A DNA stretch of 36,575 bases from Photobacterium sp. Ph5 (GCF_022129445.1 NZ_JADQAQ010000045.1:1-36575); one strand, 5' to 3'; numbered from the stretch's first letter, positions 7,984 through 17,737 are shown. Notes: a model not told the origin generated them from the letters alone. A program made the numbers and translations.

Positions 7984-9102
7984 ATGTTGTCATTATCAAA
8001 ACACGATATTGCTTTGCGTAAATCAGCAAACAATAAACAAGATGCAATTAAAGTACTGGCATCAGAGTTAGAGTCAGAAGGCTTAGTTAAAACGGGTTAC
8101 GTCAATGGCATGTTGGCGCGTGAAGCCCAAAACTCAACCTATCTTGGTAATGGTATAGCGATCCCACACGGTACAACAGAGACGCGAAATCTTGTAAATA
8201 AAACAGGCGTAAAAGTTTATCATTTTCCTCAAGGCGTAGATTGGGGCGAGGGGCAAACTGTTTATTTAGCCATTGGGATCGCAGCTAAATCCGATGAGCA
8301 CCTTGAGATTTTAAAGCAATTAACCAAAGTGCTTTCAGCAGATGGTATCGAAGAGAAATTAAAGCGTTGTGATTCAGCAGATGAAGTTATTACGATTTTA
8401 ATGGGCTCAGAGCAGTCGGAAGCAGAATGCAATGCTCAACTTGTTTTAAAAGATTTTCCAGCAACCGATTTATTGCAGTTAAGTGCGGTTGCTGCAGGCT
8501 TAATAAAGCATCAAGGCTTTGCTAACAAGCAAATGGTGGCGGATATTGTCGCAAAAGAGCCGAGTTACTTAGGTCAAGGATTGTGGCTAATAAGTAGCAA
8601 TCAAGAGATTGAGCGAACAGCGATTGCTGTTGTGACACCGTCAGCAATCTTTGAAGAGCAGAGTCATCCAGTGAAAGGGTTACTCGTTATTGCGGCGAAT
8701 AACAGTAGCTATGTTGCCAATATTGAACGACTTACTCAGATGATTTATAGCCAAACGGTTGATGCGTTTTTGTCATCTAGCCCAGAGCAAATGTGCTCAG
8801 TGCTTTCTCAAACTCAATTAGAGGGCAATAGCGCAATATTTACGATTAAAAACCCACATGGCTTACATGCTCGTCCGGGGGCAATGTTAGTTAATACCAC
8901 CAAGAAGTTTGATGCAGATATACAAGTTGTTAATGTTTCAAGCGCTAGCAAAGCGGTTAATGCAAAGAGCTTAATGAAAGTTATTGGGCTTGGTGTGAAA
9001 TGTGGTAACGAATTGAAATTTACAGCCAGTGGTAGTGATGCTGAACAAGCACTAACGGCGATTGGTCAAGCCATTGCCGATGGTTTGGGCGAGAAACTTT
9101 AA
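7984..9102 (+). CDS. fruB: PTS fructose-specific diphosphoryl transfer protein (IIA-HPr)
   Basis: Cytoplasmic phosphocarrier of the fructose phosphotransferase system; passes phosphate from enzyme I to FruA. Order of domains: EIIA-Fru (residues about 1-145) with the phosphorylated His62 in GIAIPHGT, a middle region similar to EIIA (about 150-275), and a C-terminal HPr-like domain (about 283-372) with His295 in GLHARPGAM and the SLMKVIGLGV segment. The length of 372 is close to E. coli FruB (376). First gene of fruBKA, 11 bases before fruK, and preceded by three Cra sites, so probably induced by fructose through Cra and fructose 1-phosphate. Confidence 0.96.
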   Translation: MLSLSKHDIALRKSANNKQDAIKVLASELESEGLVKTGYVNGMLAREAQNSTYLGNGIAIPHGTTETRNLVNKTGVKVYHFPQGVDWGEGQTVYLAIGIAAKSDEHLEILKQLTKVLSADGIEEKLKRCDSADEVITILMGSEQSEAECNAQLVLKDFPATDLLQLSAVAAGLIKHQGFANKQMVADIVAKEPSYLGQGLWLISSNQEIERTAIAVVTPSAIFEEQSHPVKGLLVIAANNSSYVANIERLTQMIYSQTVDAFLSSSPEQMCSVLSQTQLEGNSAIFTIKNPHGLHARPGAMLVNTTKKFDADIQVVNVSSASKAVNAKSLMKVIGLGVKCGNELKFTASGSDAEQALTAIGQAIADGLGEKL

Positions 9103-9113
9103 GGGTAAAAATA

Positions 9114-10064
9114 ATGAGCGAAACAGTAATTAAACAGTCACTTAAAGTTGTCGCCGTGACGTTAAATCCAGCGTTGGATCTAACTGGGCACTTATCATCT
9201 CTTACTGCCGGTACGGTGAATGTGGTGGATTCAGGTTCACTTCATCCAGCAGGCAAAGGCGTTAATGTTGCAAAAGTCCTCGCGGAATTAGGTGCAGAAG
9301 TAACGGTAACGGGATTGTTAGGGTGTGAAAACCAAGATGGTTTTTGCCAGTTATTTGAACAAATTGGTGTCACTGATAAATTTGTCAGGGTCGCAGGCGC
9401 AACACGTATCAACGTTAAATTGGTTGAGCAAGATGGGCGAGTAAGCGACATAAACTTCCCGGGTGTAGAAGTAAATGCTACTGACATTGCGAAATTTGAA
9501 GCGACATTATTTGAACTGGCGAATAGCCATGACGTTTTTGTTATCGCAGGTAGTTTGCCCCGTGGAATTTCAACCCAGCAATGCGCGAAATGGATTGAGC
9601 AACTTCAACAGCAAGGTAAGCAAGTGTTGTTTGATAGCAGTAAAGCGGCTTTTGCTGAAGGGTTAGACGCAAAACCATGGCTGGTTAAACCAAATGATGA
9701 AGAATTAGCTGACTGGGCAAAATGCGAATTACACAACGATGACGAAATCATAGAAGTGGCAGAGCAGCTTGCTACTAAAGGCATTGAAAATGTGGTGGTG
9801 TCACTGGGTGCGAAAGGAGTGATGTGGCGTAATCATGAAGGCTGGTTACGTGCCGAGCCACCTAAAATGACGGTAGTTAGTACTGTTGGTGCAGGTGATA
9901 CCTTAGTTGCTGGTATGTGTTGGGGACATCTACAGCATTGGACAAAATCAGAGACATTACGTTTTGCAACGGCGCTATCAGCGTATGCAGTAACACAAGT
10001 GGGTGTTGGCGTTGATGATATAAGCGCAGTAAAAGCAATCGAAGATAACGTTCAACTTTCATAA
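9114..10064 (+). CDS. fruK: 1-phosphofructokinase
   Basis: Phosphorylates fructose 1-phosphate to fructose 1,6-bisphosphate and so also removes the Cra effector. PfkB/ribokinase family: VTLNPALDLTG at the start, PAGKGVNVAKVLAELG (about residues 46-61), the NPxDxE-like KPNDEEL segment and the C-terminal anion-hole and catalytic-base motif VGAGDTLVAG (about residues 261-270). The 316-residue length is typical. Middle gene of the operon, with 39 bases before fruA. Confidence 0.96.
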   Translation: MSETVIKQSLKVVAVTLNPALDLTGHLSSLTAGTVNVVDSGSLHPAGKGVNVAKVLAELGAEVTVTGLLGCENQDGFCQLFEQIGVTDKFVRVAGATRINVKLVEQDGRVSDINFPGVEVNATDIAKFEATLFELANSHDVFVIAGSLPRGISTQQCAKWIEQLQQQGKQVLFDSSKAAFAEGLDAKPWLVKPNDEELADWAKCELHNDDEIIEVAEQLATKGIENVVVSLGAKGVMWRNHEGWLRAEPPKMTVVSTVGAGDTLVAGMCWGHLQHWTKSETLRFATALSAYAVTQVGVGVDDISAVKAIEDNVQLS

Positions 10065-10103
10065 CTCATAAAAATATAACGTGAAAAGTGTAGGGGTCGA
10101 ATA

Positions 10104-11843
10104 ATGAATATTAGTATTGTTACCGCATGTCCAAGCGGTATCGCAACAACTTTAATTGCTGCAGGTTTACTTGAAAAAGCTGCCGCCGAATTAAAATGGC
10201 AAGCCAATATTGAGCGCCATACATCGTTAAAAGCAACCAATATGCTGACACAACTACAGATCGAACAAGCTGACTGTATTGTGATTGCAGCTAATGAAAA
10301 TCTCGCTATTGATGAGCAACGTTTTGTTGGTAAGCGAGTCTTTCGTGCTGATGTTACTGCTTGTATGGAAAACCCAACTGCGTGGTTACAAAAAGCGGTT
10401 GAACAGGCATCAGAACTGACTGTTGAAAGTGTGGCAACTCACGCTATATCGACCAAGAAAAAGATTGTAGCAATCACCGCGTGCCCAACAGGTGTTGCGC
10501 ATACGTTTATGGCTGCAGAAGCGCTAGAGACGGAAGCCAAACGTCAAGGTTATGAGATTAAAGTTGAAACACGTGGTTCAGTAGGCGCTAAAAACCAGTT
10601 AACAGCCGAGGAAGTTGAAGCTGCTGATTTAGTGATTATTGCCGCTGACATTGATGTCGACTTATCTCGTTTTAATGGCAAAGCACTGTATAAAACCAGT
10701 ACTGGATTAGCACTAAAGAAAACCGCCCAAGAAATAGAGAAGGCGTTTGAACAAGCAACGCCTTATACACATACCGTTAAAGAAAATAGTGAGAAGAAAG
10801 AAGAAAAAGCGGGTGTTTATAAACACTTAATGACAGGTGTATCTTACATGTTGCCATTAGTTGTTGCGGGTGGTTTGTCTATTGCACTGTCGTTTGTTTT
10901 TGGTATCGAGGCATTTAAAGAGCAGGGCACATTAGCGGCGGCCTTAATGAAAATTGGTGGAGAATCTGCCTTTGCATTGATGGTTCCTGTACTGGCTGGC
11001 TTTATCGCGTTCTCTATTGCAGATCGCCCGGGTCTAGCACCTGGCTTAATTGGCGGTATGTTAGCAAGTGCCACAGGTGCGGGGTTCTTAGGCGGTATTG
11101 TTGCAGGTTTCCTTGCAGGTTACAGCGCAAAATTCTTAGCCGAAAAAGTGAAATTGCCACAATCAATGGATGCATTAAAACCTATTTTAATCATTCCGCT
11201 GGTGGCGAGTTTAATTACTGGTCTTGTAATGATCTACATTGTTGGTGGTCCAGTATCGGCAGCAATGGAAGGATTAACTCACTTCCTAAATACAATGGGC
11301 TCTGCAAATGCTGTGCTTTTAGGTGTGATTTTAGGCTGCATGATGTGCTTTGACCTTGGTGGGCCAGTGAATAAAGCGGCTTACACCTTTGGTGTGGGTT
11401 TATTAGCGTCACATACTTATGCGCCAATGGCTGCAGTAATGGCTGCAGGTATGGTGCCAGCAATGGGTATGGGCTTAGCAACGTTCCTTGCAAAACGTAA
11501 ATTTGCGGCAAGTGAAAATGAAGCAGGTAAAGCCTCTTTCGTATTAGGTTTATGCTTTATCTCTGAAGGTGCGATCCCATTTGCAGCACGCGATCCAATG
11601 CGTGTAATTCCATGCTGTATGCTAGGTGGCGCATTAACAGGTGCATTGTCGATGTTATTTGGTGCAAAACTAATGGCTCCACATGGCGGTTTGTTTGTAC
11701 TGTTGATCCCTAACGCCATTACACCGCCACTACTTTACCTAGTTGCAATTATTGCAGGTACATTAGTAACGGGTATTTCTTACGCGATATTAAAGCGTCC
11801 AGAGCAAAATTCTGCAACAGAGTTAGAGACAGTAAAAGCGTAG
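10104..11843 (+). CDS. fruA: PTS fructose-specific permease EIIB'BC
   Basis: Membrane permease that imports fructose as fructose 1-phosphate. Layout: an N-terminal IIB' duplicate (residues about 1-100) with ACPSGIATT, the true IIB domain (about 119-215) with phospho-cysteine Cys127 in CPTGVAHT, a charged linker (KENSEKKEEKAGV), then IIC (about 235-570) with many hydrophobic segments and the substrate-site signatures GGPVNKAAYTFG and SEGAIPFAARDP. Full length (579 versus about 563 in E. coli). An AGGGG ribosome site lies 8 bases before the ATG. It ends the fruBKA operon before a strong terminator. Confidence 0.96.
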   Translation: MNISIVTACPSGIATTLIAAGLLEKAAAELKWQANIERHTSLKATNMLTQLQIEQADCIVIAANENLAIDEQRFVGKRVFRADVTACMENPTAWLQKAVEQASELTVESVATHAISTKKKIVAITACPTGVAHTFMAAEALETEAKRQGYEIKVETRGSVGAKNQLTAEEVEAADLVIIAADIDVDLSRFNGKALYKTSTGLALKKTAQEIEKAFEQATPYTHTVKENSEKKEEKAGVYKHLMTGVSYMLPLVVAGGLSIALSFVFGIEAFKEQGTLAAALMKIGGESAFALMVPVLAGFIAFSIADRPGLAPGLIGGMLASATGAGFLGGIVAGFLAGYSAKFLAEKVKLPQSMDALKPILIIPLVASLITGLVMIYIVGGPVSAAMEGLTHFLNTMGSANAVLLGVILGCMMCFDLGGPVNKAAYTFGVGLLASHTYAPMAAVMAAGMVPAMGMGLATFLAKRKFAASENEAGKASFVLGLCFISEGAIPFAARDPMRVIPCCMLGGALTGALSMLFGAKLMAPHGGLFVLLIPNAITPPLLYLVAIIAGTLVTGISYAILKRPEQNSATELETVKA

Positions 11844-11858
11844 TATAACGACAGATAT

Positions 11859-11925
11859 AAAAATGGCGGGATGTATTGAATACACTTTATTAGAAAGTAT
11901 ATTCAGTCCATCTCGCCATTTTTTG
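11859..11925. terminator. Terminator between fruA and the helicase gene
   Basis: Outer stem AAAATGGCG (11859-11867) with CGCCATTTT (11914-11922), extended by GATG/CATC and an imperfect inner stem (TGAATAC with GTATATTCA). T runs lie on both sides. It serves convergent fruA (+) and the helicase (-). Confidence 0.85.
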
Positions 11926-11946
11926 TTTAAAATTTAACGGCAGTGT

Positions 11947-13314
11947 TTACTGCGCAGGTTTCGCTTTATTTCGTGGGTTACGTGGAATGCCCGTATCACG
12001 ATCAGTAATTGGTTTACGGCGTTTAGGCTTAGTTGATTTTGTGTTTTCACCACGTGGCGCATTGTTTTTCGTGCGTGTATCGCGACGAGGTTTACGCTCA
12101 GAGCTTTCGCTATCGCTGTCACGAGGTGTCATTGGTTTTTTAAACTTAGGTTTATAGTTTAAAACCGAAACGGGTACGTCTTTTTTCGGTACAAAACCTT
12201 CGACTTCTCTACGTGTGATCAAATGACCAAGTAGGCTTTCAATCATGCATAGATTTTTAAAGTTATCGCGTGAAACAAATGAAATCGCTTCCCCCGACGC
12301 TCCTGCACGACCTGTACGGCCAATACGGTGAACATATTCTTCTGGTGGGAACGGTAAATCGTAGTTAACAACACGAGTCAGTTGCTCAATGTCGATACCA
12401 CGAGAAGCGACACCTGTGGCAATAAGGTATTGTAACTTACCGTTTTTGAAATCTTCCAGTAACTGAGAGCGTACTGCTTGGCTACGACCACTGTGGAAAG
12501 ACTCAGCGGAAATGCCACGCTTTTCTAATTGGGTAACCAGTTTTGCTGCACCATGTTTAGTTTCGATAAAGATTAATGCTTGATCCCATTTTTGTTCTTG
12601 GATCAAATGGCTCAGCAAAGCCGATTTCATGTCTTTATCAACAGTAACAAGCCATTGATCGATTTTTGGATCAGCAGAAGCATCTTTTGCAACTGAGATT
12701 TCAATGGGATTACGTACCGCTGTTTTTGCAAGAAAGCGTACTTGATCAGAAAGCGTTGCAGAGAACAGCATGTTTTGACGATCAACAGGTAAACGCTCAA
12801 CAATCTTATTAATGTCTTCAATAAAGCCCATATCTAACATACGGTCTGCTTCATCAAGTACAAGAATTTCAATGGCATCAAAGTGGATTGCACGTTTAGT
12901 GTACATATCTAATAGACGACCAGGAGTGGCGACAAGAATATCGACACCTTCAATTAAGCGACGTTTTTGTGGTTCGTAATCAACACCACCGTACATTGCC
13001 ATTGATGTTAAATTTAAGTGCTTACTGTATTGCTTAATATTGTCTTCTACCTGAACGGCTAATTCACGTGTAGGTGCAAGAATGAGTGCACGTATACGTT
13101 TTGCGCGAACTTTGGTGCCATCATCTAGCATTTGTAGAATAGGCAGTACAAAACCGGCGGTTTTACCCGTACCTGTTTGTGCTGCTGCCATTAAGTTTTT
13201 ACCGGTTAGTGCAACAGGAATGGCTTTTTCTTGAATAGGAGTAGGAGAGGTGTAACCCATTTCGGTTACGGCTTTAACGATAGAATCGTTTAATCCAAGC
13301 TTAGAGAATGGCAT
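11947..13314 (-). CDS. rhlE: DEAD-box RNA helicase, RhlE type
   Basis: ATP-dependent RNA helicase. All motifs are present in order: Q motif TSPTPIQEKAIP, motif I AAQTGTGKT, Ia PTRELAVQ, Ib TPGRLLD, II DEAD, III SAT, IV LIFIETK, V ATGVASRGIDI and VI HRIGRTGRAG. The core ends near residue 370; the rest is a basic, low-complexity tail rich in Arg, Lys and Ser (KPRRDTRTKNN, KPKRRKPITDRD) typical of RhlE and expected to bind RNA. The start is the ATG at 13314; an in-frame TTG twelve bases upstream is less likely. Likely roles are ribosome assembly and RNA turnover, often important in cold. Exact paralogue (RhlE versus other DEAD-box proteins) is by tail type and length of 455. Confidence 0.88.
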   Translation of the reverse strand: MPFSKLGLNDSIVKAVTEMGYTSPTPIQEKAIPVALTGKNLMAAAQTGTGKTAGFVLPILQMLDDGTKVRAKRIRALILAPTRELAVQVEDNIKQYSKHLNLTSMAMYGGVDYEPQKRRLIEGVDILVATPGRLLDMYTKRAIHFDAIEILVLDEADRMLDMGFIEDINKIVERLPVDRQNMLFSATLSDQVRFLAKTAVRNPIEISVAKDASADPKIDQWLVTVDKDMKSALLSHLIQEQKWDQALIFIETKHGAAKLVTQLEKRGISAESFHSGRSQAVRSQLLEDFKNGKLQYLIATGVASRGIDIEQLTRVVNYDLPFPPEEYVHRIGRTGRAGASGEAISFVSRDNFKNLCMIESLLGHLITRREVEGFVPKKDVPVSVLNYKPKFKKPMTPRDSDSESSERKPRRDTRTKNNAPRGENTKSTKPKRRKPITDRDTGIPRNPRNKAKPAQ

Positions 13315-13436
13315 GTAGAATCTCAAAATAAATCATTAAATAGCTAATGCGGTGCACCAACTAACGCAAATACGTACGGGATTATATCACGCTTAACATT
13401 CGGCTGTATGTAGTCAGGCAGAGAATACAAAAACAA

Positions 13437-13721
13437 CTAGGTAGTAATGATGTTGTTTCTTACTAATGCGCGGCGGACATTATTACAAAGTTTGCCAAAT
13501 CGACGTATTTCGTCAAATTGCGGTGTTTCACCCCGTGAAATAGCTGATTCCCAGTAGGTTAAATCAGTATCAACAAGCTCTAACAGTTTTTTAGGGCAAC
13601 CTACGCATTTGTTATCAGGGCCACAGACAAATGTACTTTCATCATAAAGAGGAAATTGTTCTTTTACTTGGCTGATTATACTCAACATCGCCGTTTTACG
13701 GTCGGGCTTCTTATTCATCAT
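13437..13721 (-). CDS. Small conserved-looking protein with CX5CX2C motif
   Basis: A 94-residue protein I cannot name. It has a clustered cysteine motif at about residues 33-42 (CGPDNKCVGCPKK), which could bind a metal or an iron-sulfur cluster, with a fourth cysteine near residue 79 (GKLCNNVRRA). The rest is helical and charged. The neighbouring helicase gene lies 122 bases downstream in the same direction, so they could share a transcript, but that region looks like it has its own promoter space. Ribosome site before the ATG is weak. Confidence 0.65.
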   Translation of the reverse strand: MMNKKPDRKTAMLSIISQVKEQFPLYDESTFVCGPDNKCVGCPKKLLELVDTDLTYWESAISRGETPQFDEIRRFGKLCNNVRRALVRNNIITT

Positions 13722-14060
13722 AAAGATTTTTGATAAAACGGCATTCTAAAACAGCATAAAACAAATATCTATTGGTAATCATCCTATACTAATGAAAGGT
13801 AATGATATGAAGATATGTATAAATATCATATTGATATAAAACATTATTTTTATGCAATGGCAATGTCTAAAAAAACAGTCACTAAGCGCTAATTTGCTTT
13901 GCAAAATGCACTTGGGGAATAACAGGTTTAATTAATAAAGCTTAACTGCCTGATAAATCAATAATTTATGTGTTTAATAAACTGGCTGGTTAATTGCTGT
14001 GTTTTTAGGTAAGTCACTTGATTGTGTTTTGATAAAATTCAGTATTGCAGGGTGATAAAG
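13722..14060. other. AT-rich divergent intergenic region, no gene seen
   Basis: Separates the small Cys-motif gene (minus) from the rhodanese gene (plus). It must hold both promoters but I cannot point to a convincing -35/-10 pair. No palindrome of note and no open frame with a ribosome site. Confidence 0.4.
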
Positions 14061-14951
14061 ATGGGAAGAATGATTCAATGGCAAGATCTCTCAAAGTTCG
14101 TCGCATATTTTATGTTTATAACTTGGGCGTTATTGAGTAGTAATGCCTTTGCACAGCAAAATATGGTCGCAGAGCCTGATTGGTTAAAAGCGCAGATTGT
14201 AGATAAACAACCTGTTGTGATTTTCGATACCCGTTCAAAAGAAGATTATGATAAAGGCCATATACCTACCGCAATCAGTTTCCCTGTTGATGATACTTAT
14301 GTGGTAAAAGACAACGTTTATTACGTTAAAAATAAGGTCAATATTGCGCCTCTTTTACGTGAGAAAGGGGTAACAAAAGACACTAAGATAGTTGTGTATG
14401 ATCAAGGTGAGCTTATGCATGCGTCACGCTTATTTTGGGTATTAGAGTTATATGGCGTGAAAAATGTCGCGATACTTAATGGCGGATTGAATGCATGGCA
14501 ACAACATAATACTTTGTCTCAAACAGTAAATACCTTACCTAAGTCTGATTTTGTTCCTGTTTTGAAATCTAATATTTATGCGAGCACGACAGTGGCAAAA
14601 GTCGCTGTTCATAACCCTAATTATGAGCTTTATGATAGTCGCACGTATGATGAATATTTAGGGAAAAAATCAATAACGGATAAATACGGTCGAATACCTA
14701 AAGCAAAATATATTAAGCTTAGTGAATTTTTTACGACTAATGCTGATGGTCAAAAAATCTTAAAGCCCAAAGCAGAGTTATCTGACATTTTAAGAAATTT
14801 AGATAAAGCTAAGAAAACCATTACATACTGTAATAAAGGTACCGCTTCAACATTATCTTATTTCTTATTAAAACAAGCTGGATTTAATGTCGCTCATTAT
14901 GATGGTTCGTGGTTAGATTGGTCAGCAAAAGGACTACCCATAGAGAAGTAA
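14061..14951 (+). CDS. Exported thiosulfate sulfurtransferase (tandem rhodanese)
   Basis: Two rhodanese domains behind a signal peptide. The N-terminal 31 residues have a hydrophobic core and an AFA|QQ cleavage site, so the protein is probably periplasmic. The first domain (about 45-150) has VIFDTRSKEDYDKGHIPTA and LNGGLNAW but an Asp-Gln-Gly loop in place of the active cysteine, so it is structural. The second (about 170-296) has YDSRTYDEYLG, GRIPKAKYI and the active loop with Cys257 in YCNKGTAST, followed by HYDGSWLDW. This is the TST/SseA arrangement. The ATG at 14061 is chosen for its AGGG site and because it gives a clean signal peptide; an in-frame TTG at 14022 is unlikely. The histidine kinase gene starts 17 bases after the stop, so they are an operon. 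Confidence 0.88.
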   Translation: MGRMIQWQDLSKFVAYFMFITWALLSSNAFAQQNMVAEPDWLKAQIVDKQPVVIFDTRSKEDYDKGHIPTAISFPVDDTYVVKDNVYYVKNKVNIAPLLREKGVTKDTKIVVYDQGELMHASRLFWVLELYGVKNVAILNGGLNAWQQHNTLSQTVNTLPKSDFVPVLKSNIYASTTVAKVAVHNPNYELYDSRTYDEYLGKKSITDKYGRIPKAKYIKLSEFFTTNADGQKILKPKAELSDILRNLDKAKKTITYCNKGTASTLSYFLLKQAGFNVAHYDGSWLDWSAKGLPIEK

Positions 14952-14968
14952 TATGATCTAGAGGGTTA

Positions 14969-16981
14969 ATGATGAATAATAAATTGGACGATAATTCTCT
15001 TAAAAATGGAAAGCGTGAGCAATTAAATGCCAAGATTTCACATGATATTGATGTGCATCATTTGTACCATAAAACGAGTTTATTCAGCAAAATAGCGCTG
15101 GTAATGAGCAGTGTTCTACTGTGTGTTATGTTAACAGCGCTATATATTAGTTATTACAACAATACTCAGCGAGTAGTTAAAGACATCAAGGTAATGATGA
15201 ATACCTTTTCACCATTAATCATTGATGCTGCTATTTATAAAAATACAGAAACGTCGATAGAATTAAATCGCTCACTGGAAACTCATAAAAAAATACTCTC
15301 ATTATCACTGTATGACTTAGATGGAAATTTAATTCATTTTTATGAGAAGAATGATGGCAACAGTTACACACCGTTAGCACAAGCACCGGGTTTGTCTATT
15401 TATAAGGGGAACTACACGCTTACTTATCCGGTGTCTTTTAATGGCGATAATATTTTTAATTACGTTATATATTACAGTGCTGCTGAAATTATTCGGACGA
15501 TATTAATACAGCTTTTTGTTTTTATTCTCCCATTCTTGTTTTTTATTATCTTCATTTTAGTTTACATGTACCGCAAAGTGACAAGACCACTAACGTTTTT
15601 GATTGGCCAACTTCCCAAAATTGGTTCAGGGGGGGTGAATATTACAGAAGTTGAAGATGCAGAAGGGGAAGTATCCTTATTAGCCAGCGAGCTAAAAAAA
15701 GCTGATGAGTGTATTTATAACACGGAAAGTAAGCTACAAGGCTTAAATAGGAAATTACGAGAGCAGGCCAACGATTTAAGCGAAGCGATAAAAATAAAAG
15801 CTGAATTTATGGCAAATATGAGCCATGAAATTAGAACCCCAATGAATGGGGTGCTTGGCTTTGTACAATGTTTAGAAGAGCGAAATTTAGATCAAGAATC
15901 ACAACGCCAAATTGGTTATATCAAAGAGTCAGCTTATTCCTTGTTAGTTATTATCAATGAAATATTGGATTATTCTAAATTAGAGTCGGGTAATGTGGAA
16001 TTACACATGACGCCATTTAATTTAAAGCCATTTGTGCATAGTTGTGCGACCCCATTTATCCATCAAGCGAAGATAAAAAAAATACAATTATCAACAGAAA
16101 TAGGTGAGGGGCTGGCAGATAGCTATATCGCAGATGAAGGGCGGTTAAGACAAATTCTGATTAATCTGATTGGTAACGCGGTTAAATTTACCCATACAGG
16201 CTCTGTGAAATTAGTGGTTGAAAAGCGAGATTCGCCTGAGCAGCAGTGCGAAGAATTAAAAAAATATAACGATAAACATATTCAATGGCTGCGCTTTAAA
16301 GTGAAAGATACGGGTATTGGTATTGCTGAAGAAAAACTCGCGTTTATCTTTGATTCTTATACACAAGCTGATGGCTCTATTTCTCGCCAATTCGGTGGGA
16401 CAGGGCTTGGTTTATCCATATCTAACAGTTTATGTCGATTAATGTCAGCAAAGCTACAGGTTGAAAGTACCATTGGTAATGGCACAGAGTTTTGGTTCGA
16501 TATACCACTAAAACAATCTGATATTCAGAGAAAAGAAAATGGCGAAGATCATGCATTAATCACCAATCTTAGCATGTATGAAGATCGTAAGATTTTAGTT
16601 GTTGAAGACAGTATGGTTAATCAACAATTAATTAAGGCATTTTTAACCGCATTTGGTTTGAAAAACATCACCATTGTTAATGACGGGGTTCAAGCGGTTG
16701 AGTATATGATAGAAAATACCGCCGATGTGATATTAATGGATTGTCAAATGCCCAATATGGGTGGATTAGAGGCTACAGAATTAATTAGAAAAATGCCGTC
16801 AATGTCGCGACCAGTCATCATCGCTTTAACAGCAAATGTCATGGAGGAAGAGAAAAAACGTTGCTTGAGTGTCGGTATGGATGACTATGTTTCAAAACCG
16901 ATTGAAAAAATCATGCTCTATAAAAGTTTACAACGTGCTTTTGATAATGAGAATGGCGAGTACTGGGCTGCAAACATTTAA
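14969..16981 (+). CDS. Hybrid sensor histidine kinase with periplasmic domain
   Basis: Membrane sensor kinase of 670 residues. Layout: cytoplasmic N-terminus; membrane helix about 37-60; periplasmic region about 61-175, of no recognised family; second membrane helix about 177-203; a HAMP-like/coiled segment to about 270; HisKA with phospho-acceptor His286 in MSHEIRTPMNG; HATPase with N-box INLIGNAVKFT, KDTGIGI and FGGTGLGLSI; and a receiver domain (about 545-660) with VVEDSMVNQ, phospho-acceptor Asp591 in LMDCQMPNMGG, ALTAN and DDYVSKP. No HPt domain and no partner response regulator is adjacent, so it must signal to a distant phosphotransfer protein. It follows the exported rhodanese with 17 bases between them and a GAGGG ribosome site, suggesting that it senses a sulfur compound or sulfane sulfur in the periplasm (inference). 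Confidence 0.9.
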   Translation: MMNNKLDDNSLKNGKREQLNAKISHDIDVHHLYHKTSLFSKIALVMSSVLLCVMLTALYISYYNNTQRVVKDIKVMMNTFSPLIIDAAIYKNTETSIELNRSLETHKKILSLSLYDLDGNLIHFYEKNDGNSYTPLAQAPGLSIYKGNYTLTYPVSFNGDNIFNYVIYYSAAEIIRTILIQLFVFILPFLFFIIFILVYMYRKVTRPLTFLIGQLPKIGSGGVNITEVEDAEGEVSLLASELKKADECIYNTESKLQGLNRKLREQANDLSEAIKIKAEFMANMSHEIRTPMNGVLGFVQCLEERNLDQESQRQIGYIKESAYSLLVIINEILDYSKLESGNVELHMTPFNLKPFVHSCATPFIHQAKIKKIQLSTEIGEGLADSYIADEGRLRQILINLIGNAVKFTHTGSVKLVVEKRDSPEQQCEELKKYNDKHIQWLRFKVKDTGIGIAEEKLAFIFDSYTQADGSISRQFGGTGLGLSISNSLCRLMSAKLQVESTIGNGTEFWFDIPLKQSDIQRKENGEDHALITNLSMYEDRKILVVEDSMVNQQLIKAFLTAFGLKNITIVNDGVQAVEYMIENTADVILMDCQMPNMGGLEATELIRKMPSMSRPVIIALTANVMEEEKKRCLSVGMDDYVSKPIEKIMLYKSLQRAFDNENGEYWAANI

Positions 16982-17169
16982 AAACATTCACTTTCTATAA
17001 GTTCCTACCTATTGGTGTAATTGTAAAAAACGATTATTTTTCGCGCTTTATTTTCTGTAATCTATTGACCATAAAGCATCAAGGCTAATTATCACTTTGA
17101 GACTTAGCGGCTATCTGATAAGTTACGACCCTGCAAGGTATTCAACACCATCAAGTAAGTAGAGAGAAA

Positions 17170-17682
17170 ATGGCAGTTTTAGAAATTTTAACCGAACCAA
17201 ATCCAAAGCTACGCGTTCAAGCAGAAGACGTTGCAGACGTAAAAGCTGAGCACATTCAAACGCTGATTGATGACATGCTTCACACGATGTACGAAACGGG
17301 TAATGGTATTGGTTTAGCGGCACCTCAAGTTGGCCGTAAAGAATCTATCATTGTTATCGACTTATCTGAAGAGCGCAACGAGCCACAGGTATTCGTAAAC
17401 CCTAAGATTGTTCGTGGCGAAAACCCTGTTGTTGGTCAAGAAGGTTGTTTATCTGTTCCTGATTATTACGCAGATGTAGAGCGTTTTGAAAAAATCGAAT
17501 TAACAGCGCTTGATCGTGATGGTAATGATATTCACCTTGAGCGTGATGATTTCCTTGCTATCGCATTACAGCATGAAATTGATCACTTAAAAGGTATTCT
17601 ATTCATTGATTATCTATCACCTCTTAAGCGCCAAATGGCAATGAAGAAAGTGAAGAAATTCTTGAAGACACAAGCGAAGTAA
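17170..17682 (+). CDS. def: Peptide deformylase
   Basis: Removes the formyl group from the N-terminal methionine of new proteins. Three family motifs are intact: GNGIGLAAPQVG (45-55), EGCLSVP with metal ligand Cys93 (91-97) and QHEIDHLKG with His135, Glu136 and His139 (134-142). Length of 170 is typical. The usual partner fmt is not next to it, so this may be a stand-alone or second copy. A GAGAG ribosome site precedes the ATG, and a terminator follows immediately. Confidence 0.95.
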   Translation: MAVLEILTEPNPKLRVQAEDVADVKAEHIQTLIDDMLHTMYETGNGIGLAAPQVGRKESIIVIDLSEERNEPQVFVNPKIVRGENPVVGQEGCLSVPDYYADVERFEKIELTALDRDGNDIHLERDDFLAIALQHEIDHLKGILFIDYLSPLKRQMAMKKVKKFLKTQAK

Positions 17683-17698
17683 TTCACTCTCGCTTAGA

Positions 17699-17737
17699 AA
17701 AAACGGTGAAAGGTTGATAGCCTTTCACCGTTTTTTT
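17699..17737. terminator. Bidirectional terminator between def and the MATE gene
   Basis: Stem AAAAACGGTGAAAGG (17699-17713) with CCTTTCACCGTTTTT (17721-17735), loop of 7, flanked by long A and T runs. The right side overlaps the stop codon of the minus-strand MATE gene. Confidence 0.9.
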
